From positions 11,401,302 to 11,465,301 of the forward strand of contig NW_024736071.1 of assembly GCF_018991925.1 (NCBI RefSeq): a stretch of 64,000 nt of DNA, written 5' to 3'. This document shows, piece after piece, positions 1 to 12,789 of the stretch (positions within the stretch are counted from its first letter, which is position 1; each line of letters begins with the position of its first letter). This DNA is from Homarus americanus (lineage: Eukaryota; Arthropoda; Malacostraca; Decapoda; Nephropidae). Under the pieces are notes generated by a model. The model made no database searches. It saw nothing but the letters and a program-made list of their open reading frames with translations, and was not told where the DNA came from. The translations under genes and the position numbers were made by a program.

Positions 1-435
1 TGAAGGCACTCTTTGATCTTTCTCTCTTGGTGTCTAGAAATGGAAGTTCACACTCAGAGGTGAATTGACTGCAGTGATGTATGTATGTTAATTGGTCGGA
101 TTAAAGACAAAAATGTTTCAGCTACGTGTCATCTATAGAGTAGTGGTTTAAATACAGCTCGGCGTTCTTATAACCATATAGTTTCACGAAAGACAAAAAT
201 GCGTTAATATAATGATTTGTTGGAAAGAAACAGTCCTTGGTCGCCAGAGAGAGAATTCATGAAAACTGGGATGAGTCATTGAGTACGAAAACATTTCCTT
301 TACTACCATCACCCTCTACCGGCCTGGAGTGGGTCAACGCCTGTCAAAAATTGATTGTGTAGTTGATAGTGTAGTCACGGACCAAGGCCATGAACTGCCC
401 CTGAAAAACAAACCCTGCAACTCCATGATCCCCAG

Positions 436-1252
<817 letters not shown>

Positions 1253-2190
1253 ATACTTTAGCCAGGCCTGTAAACACAATGGCGCAGGATGGTTGAATTT
1301 ATTTTGTTTTAGCTCGAAATAACGAAAGTAAACATGAATATTATCTTAGGAAATGTGAAGTTGGTTATCACTTTTAGGCTATAAAGACAACTTTTTGTTC
1401 CCTCACAACAACTCAATATATTGTGTTTGTCATTGTGAAAGTTTACACATAAAATATCTTGGATTACTGGAACCTCCTTATTGATTCTGGGGTCAGGACC
1501 TTTAAGGTTAGCACTTGTAGGACCGGAGCTGTGATGGGCATTTAGTGCTTGTGTTGTTATGAGCGTTTATCACTATTAGTTTAAGTGTAACACTATACTG
1601 AAAATGTGCTGCAATTCAATGAGCATAATGAAGTAGTTAAGCTGTAGTGACCACATGTGTTCGTCATTTAGTGAACATGCACATGGCGAGCAGTGGCATG
1701 ATAATTCTCGATCAGTTTCTTGTCTAAGATGAGCTATGGTCTCTAATCGACCTATAAGTCTATATACATATACAGATGTACGGTGTTGGTGTTTAAGATA
1801 AAACAGTCAGAACCAAGATTAATCCACAATAAAACATCAACAAAATCATCATCAGATAACAAAGTATTCCAGTAACCCACACCCATAATATGGTTAGATT
1901 TATCTTGTACAGTTATTTTACAATGAAAACTTTGACATTTTTCCCGATAATTCTTTTAAGTTTTTCAATACCATTTACGAGATCGCTGTGGTAACTGGTG
2001 AGTATTGTAGCATGGAATACCCTCCAATTTAGCCGAGATTACTTTCAGAAGATCATTGAACACATTGTTTTGGTAAGACAAAGGGTTATTTCTTTTGTGT
2101 CTGCTATTAAACCAGAGTCTCTCATTCTGGTAGCTGCAGTATCAGGTATCTTATCACACTTATCACAGTTTTATTTTCCGTTCCCTGCAG

Positions 2191-2631
2191 CCAGTTGGTG
2201 GCGGGGATATGCAACAAACCGCTCTGCTACAGAGGGGCGCCACCACCACACCCAAGCTTGAATACCTCGACCCTCAGCAACACACTCACACCCGCCTCTG
2301 CTACCCCACGTACTCTCACACAGACGCACGTAACATGCATAAATCTAAGAGGACTCACAGAAAAAAACAACAGGAGTTACATCAGCAACATGACGCATTG
2401 ACGACCTCCCCGGGAGCCATACGGCAAGACCATGCCTCTTGGACGTCTACTTCAGCAACCACCGGACAAAAACAAGCCTCTTGGACGCCCTCTTCAGGAG
2501 CAACAGGACAAGAATATTCCCACAGGCCACCCACTCCAGCACAACGTCGCTCTCTGAGGCGCGATCATCATATCCGTGACCCCGAGTCCGGCGTTGCTCT
2601 CATGACTAACAAGAAGGAGAGCGTCGTGTAA
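2191..2631 (+). CDS. Exon-like open frame, unknown product, possible terminal exon
   Basis: A good acceptor (TTCCGTTCCCTGCAG) precedes an open frame whose first internal Met codon is at 2209 and which ends at 2631. The encoded segment is rich in Thr, Ser, Gln, His and Arg. It holds two related blocks (HASWTSTSATTGQ and QASWTPSSGATGQ) and ends DPESGVALMTNKKESVV. ESVV would fit a class I PDZ ligand (S/T-x-V), as found at C termini of membrane proteins. An AATAAA lies about 300 bp downstream at 2936. I do not recognise the protein and find no upstream exons. It may be a random open frame in GC-richer sequence. Confidence 0.25.
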   Translation, partial: PVGGGDMQQTALLQRGATTTPKLEYLDPQQHTHTRLCYPTYSHTDARNMHKSKRTHRKKQQELHQQHDALTTSPGAIRQDHASWTSTSATTGQKQASWTPSSGATGQEYSHRPPTPAQRRSLRRDHHIRDPESGVALMTNKKESVV

Positions 2632-3344
2632 ATTCATGCTATGGGGACTAAGACCTTTTAGTGATTTATTCAAACACTTCAAACTATAAGTTGACTCGTA
2701 ATTCCATCACAGTAACACAAAGGCAATATATTTCTAGTAACTATATTAATATCGTTTGGCGGTATAAATATTATCACAGAACAGTAGATAAAGACTTACT
2801 ACCACAAATATCAAGTACAGGTTTTGAAAGAAAATTAAATTTCCCCAAAACGCTGAATTCTGATGACGTGAATACAGAGTACCCAGCAGATAATACTGCC
2901 TTCACACCTTCTTAATCGCCAGCATAAACATGTAAAATAAAACACCACCAAGAAACAGACGTGTTGCATCGGTTTTCAACACGTCGAAGCTGTTACGCGG
3001 ATCTGACATTCCCTTCACGTCGTCATTCAACCCCTTTGAAACCGTTTGATAGTGTAATGCAGCTTTACCTTTACACCGGGAACTCTGTTTGTCTGGAGTT
3101 TACTTGTTTCATACGAATAAACACCAGGTGTAGAAGGACCTTCTTATAGATAACAGAAGATTCGCACTCCCAAAATTCGGCACAGCTTGTACTGTAATAT
3201 CCAAAAATTACAGACGACTCATCGGTGGGAAAAAATATTTTCCATCGAACAGGAAACAGCAAAGTTGCCGTGGATCGCCTCTAACGAGCAGACACAACAC
3301 CTCCGACGGTCAAACTCTTCTAGGTGTATGGATAGCAGGCTGCA

Positions 3345-3455
3345 GCTGCCTGAGTTTGGGACACACCTGTAGATGCTGTGAGAGACCAGTAATTTAGGAC
3401 ACACCTGTTGATGCTGAGAGAGACCAGTGCAGCAGTATGGGACACACTTGTTGTA
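3345..3455. repeat. Short tandem repeat, about 45-bp units, 2-3 copies
   Basis: The motif GGGACACACCTGTAGATGCT plus GAGAGACCAGT repeats two to three times with small changes. Confidence 0.75.
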
Positions 3456-3646
3456 AGGACCGCTAACTATGCCTCAATTAACTATTTCATCTACATCCTT
3501 CAAGTATCACGTGTCTTAGGAGATGGGTTTACAAATTAATAATTCATTTATACTTCGAGGATGGGAGGACAGTTACTCCATGAAGCTAAGGTGTCATCTG
3601 CAGGTACTACTAATATATTATTTACAGATCCAGGAATAATTAGGTA

Positions 3647-3809
3647 CAGTCACCCAAAAAAGTCCTGTCGCGAACCACGAACCCCGAGATTCAGACTCGT
3701 GAACCCGAAGCAGTAGACACTGATACATTATTTTGTCCATAAATGCTTAGGATTCAAGAGTCTGAATCTCGGGGTTCATGGTTCGCGACAGGACTTTTTT
3801 GGGTGACTG
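3647..3809. mobile_element. Tc1/mariner-type MITE, 163 bp, TA target duplication
   Basis: Terminal inverted repeats begin CAGTCACCCAAAAAAGTCC and match for about 52 bp with one mismatch; weaker pairing continues inward. TA flanks both ends (3645-3646 and 3810-3811). There is no coding capacity. It lies directly beside a transposase remnant. Confidence 0.85.
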
Positions 3810-3821
3810 TACAGTCCACGC

Positions 3822-4918
3822 CAATTATAAGCCACACAGACTGGCAGCCTCGAATTCTAATCGGCAACTTCGCTGGGTGCATCCCTCCTCACCCCACCTC
3901 CAGAAATACACAAACCAGGTAATTAATAGGTGGTCAGCCAAGGTGTAAAGTGAACGCTTACTCCCGAACACGTTAGTATGAATAAATACATTTTAAAACT
4001 GTATTTTCTTTCTGTTTCTAAAACCTATCCAGGCATTTGCTTAAGTTACGAACATGATAGAATAATACAACATGATGTTGGAGCTTCGAAACAAGTCACT
4101 GCTCATTTACATAGGATATTCCACCAATGAGCATTGACCAGAGATGTTGACAGACGCCCACCGCGCCCCGAGGCTCGCCTTCAGCAACAGTTTGTCGATA
4201 AACTAGAGGAATTGAGGAAATATGTAGTGTTTGTTCACCGACGAAAAAATTTTTCGTCCAATAACCAAATAACCATGACCGTATCTATGTGTGGCGCCGA
4301 AAAAACCCACAAGATAGCTTACCCAACACAAGGTAATATACCCATAAAGTCACATTTGTAACGTGGTTAATTTTGTAAACTACGCATCAAATTACTTCTA
4401 TGAAATCCCACATAATTTGCAATAAATAACAAATCATAATTTGACATGAAAGCGAAGAATATGTAGCAAAGTGATAAAGGGTCTACCCATTATTATGATC
4501 GGTGCAATATAAATGAACACCGGGGCGGCCTAGTAAGGGTGGACCACTCTCCACAGCGTCGGGTACGTCACAGGGATTCAGGGACGGTTGAGTGACGAAA
4601 GATATGTTAACATCTTTAATAATTTTTTTTTAGCGCTTTTCTCCGGGAGAGGAATTTTCCCTTCCCTCCCGGCCCCATAATATTCGTCCAGGATCGCTAC
4701 TCCGTCAACACAGCTAGACTGGTGCAGCAGTGGTTCCTCACACAGGAGACCTTCCACCTGTTAGACTGGTCTAGCAAAAGGGCAGACATGAACCCGATCG
4801 ACAAATTTTTGGGATTCAATTTCTCACACGACACGGACCTTGTTGGGAACCACGCCGGGAAGATGAGGTCAAGACTGCAGGCCGTAATAGAGGAGGGAGG
4901 CTGCACAGTCTACTAATA
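3822..4918 (+). mobile_element. Tc1/mariner-superfamily transposase remnant, copy 1
   Basis: The plus strand encodes QQQFVDKLEELRKYVVFV with KNFSSNN, like the first-Asp block (VFSDEKxF) of Tc1/mariner transposases. Further on come VQDRYSVNTARLVQQWF (second-Asp block) and DWSSKRADMNPIDKFLGFNF (third-Asp block, normally WPSKSPDLNPIE). About 350 bp of AT-rich sequence between the blocks begins after ACACAAG|GTAATA, which suggests an intron. Nearly the same arrangement is present, inverted, at 9.8-10.6 kb. The gene is degenerate. Confidence 0.65.
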
Positions 4919-4919
4919 A

Positions 4920-7900
4920 ATTGGAGAAAATAAATGTTTTTTAATACCCTTTTCCAAATGGGTGGTGGTAGGAATAATAACGAAGAGAAAATGTAAAAGT
5001 CTAAATTGTGCTCTTCTACTCCAAATATAATGAACTAGAGATTACACATTTCATTATCACTTTGAAAATAAAAACCTCATTAATGTAATAGAGTAGTATT
5101 ATGAATATAATTAAACGTTATGTTATTCTATGTTACACAAAGTTCGTTCATTAATAAGATATTCATTTGGTGTCAAAATGGTGAAACTGGATTGGATCGA
5201 GTTATGACCACTTGCTTACACTCGCGTTCCAGTGTTGCTGTGAAACACACCCAGTGGAGTGGTGATGGATGTCTGGTGTAAGTGTCTAAATTGGGAATTG
5301 ACACAATGTTGATATTTACGAAAACCATGACGGTGTTAGGGTTAGTTCATTAGATATCCTAAATACCCTTAATAGATTGTAGAAGATAAAGGTTCAACCT
5401 CTCCATTCAATGATATGACCTTAAGGTAGGGCTGTGATGGTGGTAAACCATACCAATACCAACCTTACAGTTACGACACTCAGTAACCATAATCGCCGTA
5501 TTTACACCTAGTTGGGATAGGGCCTTATTCTTCCGGGCTAGGCCTTCATACCACAGTGGCTTGTTGGCTGAATATAACTCAATAATGTTCTGTGTTAACC
5601 ATTTTAAAATGTATTTGCTCCCATTTCTTCCCTGGAACTTAGTCAGCATTAACATTTTATTTTACTTGTGTACTGAAAGTGGCTTCATTCATTCCCGTAA
5701 ATCCTGTTAATTTTTAATTCATTAAAACCTTACGAAAGAAATAAGAAACATTTTAAGTAGTTTGCCCCCCAAAACAACGTCCAGTACTGCCCATAATTTA
5801 CGCTCTCACACTAATATTGAAATTAATCCATCAAGTCTGTGGCGAGTTACCGAGTGGATACGAAATCTATAGCGGACGAACGAACTGACGGAAGGATGGA
5901 CAGCGTCATTGCTATACTGTACACTCAGTGTACTGTATATCCCCAAAACTTTCGGTCCGGGAGGAATATTGAAAAAAAAAAATTAACGCATGTTAACAAA
6001 GTAAAATGAAATGAACGACTTTCTATCTTCCGAAAACTTAAAAAAAAATATATGGTGTTTGATGCAAGCTGAGGAAAACGTGGCATCCTTAAAAATTACA
6101 TCGAAAAATACTCTGATGTTCTTAAACCCCGAGGAGGAGGTCTAACGCTCCCGAGGTGTGAGGACGTCCGTGAGTGTGAGGACACTCCCACACATCTAAA
6201 ACTGGAGGACAGACCCAACTTACCGAAAACATTGGTCTCTTATGACAAGCTGTGACAGCCAACACCAAAAATTTAAAGAGCAAATAGTTCTCTACCAAAA
6301 AAGACCTTAATCCTAAGCGCCCTTGAGGTCCACTGACAGAAATTTTTAATTTGCCTTCGATTTATTAAATTTCAAGTCAAATATGTCTGATTTTTTCCAC
6401 TAGTTTATAGTCACACAAAGGTTTATTTACTAACTTTAAAGTTAATTTTGAAAACAAAAATCATATGTAACGCGTGTAGAATCAAAGTTGAGTTAAGTGA
6501 CCTACAATAAAGAAATAATAAAAAACATTTACAGGTCTATGTCCTGTACATTCAAGCGGTATGATCAGTGGTATAGGAGTCCTCAGGAACAATGTAAGAC
6601 CAAGGAAAAAATTCAGCCCTGACTCAGGTTGAACGACGCACAGGCTTAATCATAATTTTTGTCGTTTCTTGTCTTGTGAATAATACAAGACAAGTTACAA
6701 CCCATACAGCCAGCCACCAGATGCTTATTATGGTTTGTTCAAAGTGAAAACAACGATGCAGATTTCGCAGATTTAAAAAGATAAACGGAGAAAATGATAG
6801 TGACACTGACGAGGGCCCGCCTGCCTAGCACATCTCTTTTTCTTGGTCATTGTGTCTTCCTGTAATTAAATTTAAATCTAGGCGAGCTATATTTATTTCA
6901 GAGTCCAGACACAACAGTCAGTAACAAATAAAACATTACATCTCTCTGAATTCAATACAATCAGTCAAAACAATGAAAATTTTTGTTATTTCATCTTCGA
7001 ATATTTGTCGAATTTTTCTCTCAGATTTGTTTGGGAGTAGATCGCATACATTTCTGTAAGTGTGAGGCACTACGATCCTGAGCATTACGGTTGGAGCCCA
7101 TTAAAATTGGGATCCATTGGAAATAGTACTTACTAGGATTGGGACACTTAATTACTAAGCTCCAATCCTAATGGTTCGGTTAGGTTGTTACCAATTAGGG
7201 ATGGGACCTGTTTGACGAATGAACAGCTGATAGCGAGGACACGACGCCTCCAAAACATGAAGCTGATTAACTAATAACCTGTAAAGCAGGATAATGAAAT
7301 CATGACAGCATGGCGAGGGCCATTTTATCTCAGTGTAGCAAGAACTTCCATGAGAGATACGGATGCCTCTAAAAAATGTGAGTGTGATCACTGTACCCAC
7401 TTAAATGGAAGAGGTGAGGCTCTGACGGCAAGAAGGTAGGAGGGAAGGGGGAGATTTTCATATAGACAGAGACGGAACCAGAGGCGACCACAAAGACGGT
7501 GTAAGGATAGGGAACGGGTCCGACTTCAGCGTGAACAAGTGGGACATATAGTTGTCTCATTGATAAGGGAGGGACACCGATGTCCTCAAAGATGGAGGAG
7601 AAAGTGTAACATTCCTTTTAAAACTGTTGCGGGATGGGAAAGACTCCAGACTTAGCTGATGAATAAAACGACAATCAATAAATATGATAACTTGGACGTA
7701 CCTGAGATATGGTGTGGTATTGTCCCTCGAAAAGCTGTTTTAACTCGCACTTACCTGGAAAAAAGAAAAGGAAAAATCCAGTTAAGATGACCGACCAGCT
7801 ATCCCCCCTCCCCCCACACACACCTATATGATTATTCACACTTAACTTACCGGAATAACTAAGGCAGAACCAATGATCTTAAGCATTAGTTTATGCCAAA

Positions 7901-7990
7901 TGGATGACTAAGACAACTTGTTCAATATGTCAAGAACACAACAGTAGTAGTATTAGTAGTTACCTTGTGCTGGTGGTTGCGGAAGCCCTG
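4920..7990. other. No recognisable gene or repeat
   Basis: AT-rich, with short open frames only (longest 82 codons at 5407-5655, minus) and none with family features. A tRNA-like fragment (GAGTTACCGAGTGGATACG, 5,845) is too partial to call. Confidence 0.6.
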
Positions 7991-7992
7991 GC

Positions 7993-8945
7993 ACCGTCTT
8001 GACACTTTATGACACCTCATGGCACTTGACGACACTTTGCTGTACTCTTTGACAAACTTTACATCTTGCGATAGTATAAAACACTTTGTAACACTTTACG
8101 ACACATTGCGAATCTTTAAAACATTTTGGGAATTTTATCGACATTTTACGGAATCACTGGCACTTTACGACACTTTGAGAGACTTCACAACACCTTACGA
8201 CACCGTATGACACTTTATAACTATGAAATTATATGGCTTTTATGGCACTTTAGAACACTGACACTTTAGTTCACTTCATGACACTTTAGGCCACTGACAA
8301 TTTAGGACATTTTGACACTTTAAGGCATTTTAACACTTTACGGCACTCATGATACTTTAGGACATTTCATGACACTTTAGGACACTTACGGACACTAGGA
8401 CACTATGACAACTTAGGACACTTCATGACACCTCTGACACTTCATAGTAATTTTTCATCGTGCATCACATCTTAGGACCTTATACGACCCTTAATAGCCT
8501 TAATGGCATTTTATCAGACATAATGGCACTTAAAAGCACTTTATAAAACTTTTCGGAATCACACGAACCATTGTGACGTAACGTGACTCCTCATGACGCT
8601 CTCGCACCTTATGCCAACTTACGACACTTTATACCACTCTTTTGACACGTATGGGTGCTTTTGGCGCCAACAATTACTTAATGACACTTATAAGTCTTCA
8701 TAACACAAATACTTTATATCATTTATAAACACTTTGCGTTACTTAGAAACACTTTATAATACATGTGATCACTTCACAATACTTATGAAAACTTTACGGC
8801 ACTTAAAACCACTTTTTGAAACTTAAGACCCCTTTGAGACACTTATAACTACTTTACGACACTTATACACACTTTGTGACACTTACAAACACTCCATGAC
8901 ACTTACAAACACTTTACTATACTGACAAACACTTGGCGATACGTG
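7993..8945. repeat. Degenerate short-period tandem array (about 17-22 bp)
   Basis: About 950 bp of diverged units built on GACACTTTA(C/T)GACACTT. Unit length and sequence drift strongly, which suggests an old array. No gene is visible inside it. Confidence 0.75.
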
Positions 8946-9790
8946 ACAATCCTCGTCAATTTCAGTATCTTCACTTCACCGGCTGTTTGTTTGTCTATAA
9001 GCCTTCGTATACACACCCTTAACGGCACTAAGGCAGAGACAGCACTGGGATGACTAGTCTTGTTAGAGGCTTCTGTTGACATTCTTATAAATCCGAAACA
9101 ACGAAACGAGGCAGATTCAAGACCTGAACGAACCGGCCTTACCTCGTCCAAGTGCTATGACGAACTGAGTTTGGTCGGGGTTTTTTCATTCGTTTTTCAC
9201 ACATGTAGCTTTAGATATCTTTTCTTTATCTGTTCTAATTATAAAGTATAAGCCAATGTATTACACAAAATTATATGTCAATATTTTACTTCAAATATTG
9301 GCTCGATTTTTGATGATCGAGTCTGATGTATCGAAAAGTTGTTCCTGAACTGTCGAAACAATTACGTCATCGATGTCTCAAAGTGGTGTCAGTCAACTGG
9401 TGACAAAAAGTATCCATAATTTTGTATATTGTTTATCCCGCTTTATTTTATTATTAAAAAACAAACAAACAAACAAAACTGAAACACGCTGAAATAAAAT
9501 ACATTTCAATTAAACGTAACAAATAAAGATAGAACACATTTTAAATTATTTTCTCATCCGAAAGTCAGCGCTTTCGAAGACGTGTGTTTTGTCTCTGGAA
9601 GAACAACCCAGACCACGACTAAACCAAAGTTGCCAATAATCTCCACACATCTGTCTGGTATATTGTGTGGTTTAATATTTTAAACAGACTACAGACAAGC
9701 GTAAAAAAGTCAATTACCTTCAACTTAATTTAAGAAAGATGTTCAAAGACAGTTTGTAGCAGTAGTTTACCTTGTGATTGTTAGTAGTAG
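8946..9790. other. Unique sequence, nothing recognised
   Basis: Two overlapping 60-80 codon frames on opposite strands at 8.9-9.25 kb have no support. Confidence 0.6.
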
Positions 9791-10590
9791 GAAGGGAAAA
9801 TTCCTCTCGCGGAGAGAGGGGAGGAAAAAATCATTAAAGATGTCAACATATCTTTCGGCACTAAACTGTCCCTGAATCTCGGTGATGGTACCCGCCGCCG
9901 TACAAAGTAATCCACCCCCTGCGTATTCACCCTCACTCGGCCGCTCTGTTATGCGCCAATCATATCTGCGTAAAATAATGTAGATCTTATCAATTTGCTG
10001 TATTCTCTACTTTCATGTAAAATTATGACTAGTTATTTACTGCAAGATATGCGGGATTTCATAAAGTAATTTGAGATACAGTATACTAAAATTATCCACG
10101 TTACAGGTTGTAAACATAGTTTTATGGGTATGTTACTTGTGTTGTTTCGCCGCCGCACATGGATACGGTCATGGTTGTTGGACGAAAATGTCTTTGCGTC
10201 GGCGAAAACTAAACTTGCCCAAAATTCCTCTACTTTATCGACATACTGTTGCTGAGGACGGTGGCCGTCTGTCAATCTCTCTGGTCAACGTTCAATGGTG
10301 GAATATCCGGTGCCACAGAGCAGTGACCTGTTTCGAGCCTCCAACATCATGTTATATAGTCTATCATGTTCGTAACTAAAACAAATGCATGGATAGGTTT
10401 AAAAAAATAAATAAATAAAATGTATTTATTCACACTAACCTGCTCGGGAGTAAGCGTTGACTTTACACCTTGGCTGACCACCTATTAATTACCTGGTTTG
10501 TGTGTTTCTGGAGGTGGGGTGAGGAGGGATGCACCCAGCGAAGTTGCCGATTAGGATCAGAGGCCGCCAGACTTGGCTTAATAAGTGGTG
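9791..10590 (-). mobile_element. Tc1/mariner-superfamily transposase remnant, copy 2 (inverted, truncated)
   Basis: The minus strand encodes RPQQQYVDKVEEF then LVFADAKTFSSNNH, the first-Asp block, and matches copy 1 from its left part through the internal AT-rich segment. Similarity stops at CGAGAGGAATTTTCCCTTCC, so the second and third catalytic blocks are missing. Confidence 0.6.
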
Positions 10591-10674
10591 TGGACTGTTC
10601 AACACAATCAAGATGATCTATTCAGTGATTCTGCTGTCTCTCTTACTAATTATCCATTCGTTAATCATTATTAT

Positions 10675-10676
10675 AA

Positions 10677-10728
<52 letters not shown>
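10675..10728. repeat. (ATT)n microsatellite
   Basis: About 18 uninterrupted ATT units. Confidence 0.97.
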
Positions 10729-10729
<1 letters not shown>

Positions 10730-11079
10730 AGCAAATATCGTTACCATAATCATTATTATTATGTTGGCCACAGTCAGGTTATCAGAGGAGCTGTACTGGG
10801 AAATATACTTCATTGATTGTATTGTTATGAACACCAGATGTTATACTAATAAAAGAATATCCAGATATATAGTTACTTAGAAGATTAAAAACCTCTACCT
10901 ATTGAATAAAAAGGTTAATAAGGAATAATATTGTCATAAAAATAATGAGAACTATTATTCTAGAAATATTGTTTAACTATTATCCCGACTTATCACATTT
11001 TTATGAAATAGGTGAGTATTCCTGAACAGAGAGGGATTATGGCTGTTCTTGAACAGAACCTAAACAAGTGTAAAACATT

Positions 11080-11590
11080 ATATGTTTGGGAAGTAACATT
11101 AGCTGTGATGGTAGATGTACGAAAAAATAAAAACAATAATAAGACAAGTAAAACAGTATTTACTAATATAAAATACCGAATGAAAAGGGAAATTAACTTT
11201 AATTTGAGAAAAAGGCTGCTGAAGGGCTTTAAATGGCAAGGACTGATGTATGGGTCAGAAGTGTGGACACTTTTAGCAGACACCAGAAAGAGGTTGGAGG
11301 CCTTTGAAATGTGGTACTGTAGACGAATGCTAAGAATAAGCTACACTGACAGGAAAACAGATGAAGAAATACTTAGATTAGCAAAAACTTCAAGAGAAAT
11401 GCTTGAAATGTACAGAAAAAAAAGATACTTCGGTCATATAATTAGGGATAAAGGGATAATAACAGAAATATTAACGGGCAAAGTTGAGGGTAGGAGGGCC
11501 AAGGGAAGGCAGAGACTGGGATGGGTGGATGAAATTAAAAACTGGGTCCACGGGTCCACAGAGAGATTGGTAAAAACAGCCCTATAACGT
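11080..11590 (+). mobile_element. RTE-like non-LTR retrotransposon, C-terminal fragment
   Basis: The plus strand encodes a typical LINE ORF2 tail: TVFTNIKYRMKREINFNLRK, LMYGSEVWTLL, RKRLEAFEMWYCRRMLRISY, TDRKTDEEILRLA, then GHIIRDKG and KVEGRRAKGRQRLGWVDEIK. The stop at 11587 is followed within about 20 bp by a (TA)n(TG)n tract, a plausible 3' tail. Upstream RT domains are absent (5' truncation). The clade name is tentative. Confidence 0.75.
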
Positions 11591-11601
11591 TTAGAGTAGA
11601 C

Positions 11602-11731
<130 letters not shown>

Positions 11732-11794
11732 CTGTGTGTGTCTGTGGGGGGAGGGGGTAAGGATGCGCGCTTATATATGCAAAACAACACTATT

Positions 11795-11870
11795 ATCTGC
11801 ATCAAGATTCAAACCCACACCGCTCAAGGTGGCACGTGAGGACTTTGCCATTACACCTAATGGCTAAAAG
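11795..11870 (-). repeat. tRNA-derived SINE head (candidate)
   Basis: The minus strand reads TAGCCATTAGGTGTAATGGC, which forms a D-arm-like stem around an A-box. About 40 bp on is GTGGGTTTGAATCTTG, close to the pol III B-box. No full cloverleaf or acceptor stem forms, so it is not a functional tRNA. Confidence 0.45.
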
Positions 11871-12404
11871 ACAGTCTGCTGTGTTGTCCTTGAGGCTGGC
11901 TGGTATTGTGTTTTCGCTACTATGGTGAAGTGGTAATGGCCTCACGCACTGTACCTCCTGGAGCAGTGTGAGGACAGTGCTGTTGGTTAAACGCGCTATT
12001 GTGACTGTAATATTATAAATGTACGAGGGTGTGTGTATGTGTTCACAGTTACTGCGAGGTTTTGTTCTCTCGCCTGTTTGTGTGTCTGAATGTATATTCC
12101 CCAAAATAACTCAAAAACTAGTTTGCAGTTTTGCACCAAACTTGATAAATTTGATCATGTCCTACGGTGACTACATTAGTTTACAATCACAGCTTCACTA
12201 TTATATTTCGATCCTGTTTGCGGGCAGGGTTTGTATCCGCTTAGATACAGGTCCAGGGTGGGTGAACTCTTGTGTTCCACTAATGAATAATTAATGAAAA
12301 TAATAGGACGAGTTAAGCCAAGATTGACTGAGTTTTCTGGGAACACAGGCAGAGGACTTGGAAGAAGAAATTTAATCAATCCACCTAAATGCAGCAATAA
12401 AAAT

Positions 12405-12775
12405 TAGTGGGCGTAGTTTTATGTGTCAGTGTTCGTGGTGGGGGTGCCAATGTTTGTGGTGGTACTAATGTTTGTAGTAGAGGTGCAAATATGTGTGGTG
12501 GTTGCCAATGTTTGTGGTGAAAGTGCCTATCTATGTGGCGGAGGTGCCAATCTATGTGGTGGAGGTGCCTGTCTATGTGGTGAAGGTGCCTGTCTATGTG
12601 GTGAAGGTGCCTGTCTATGTGGTGAAGGTGCCTGTGTATGTGGTGGAGGTGCCTGTGTATGAGATGTGTGGTGCCTATGTATGGTGGAGGTGCCAATGTT
12701 TGTGGTGGAGGTGCAAATATGTGTGGTGTTAGTGCCAATGTTTGTAGTGGAGGTGCCTATGTGTGTGTAACATGA
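12405..12775. repeat. Minisatellite, left half (GGTGGAGGTGCC units)
   Basis: Units of about 22-24 bp, such as TGTGGTGGAGGTGCCTGTC. The array continues at 13,712-13,915 on the other side of a LINE fragment. Confidence 0.85.
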
Positions 12776-12789
12776 TCTTTGCAGTCCGC

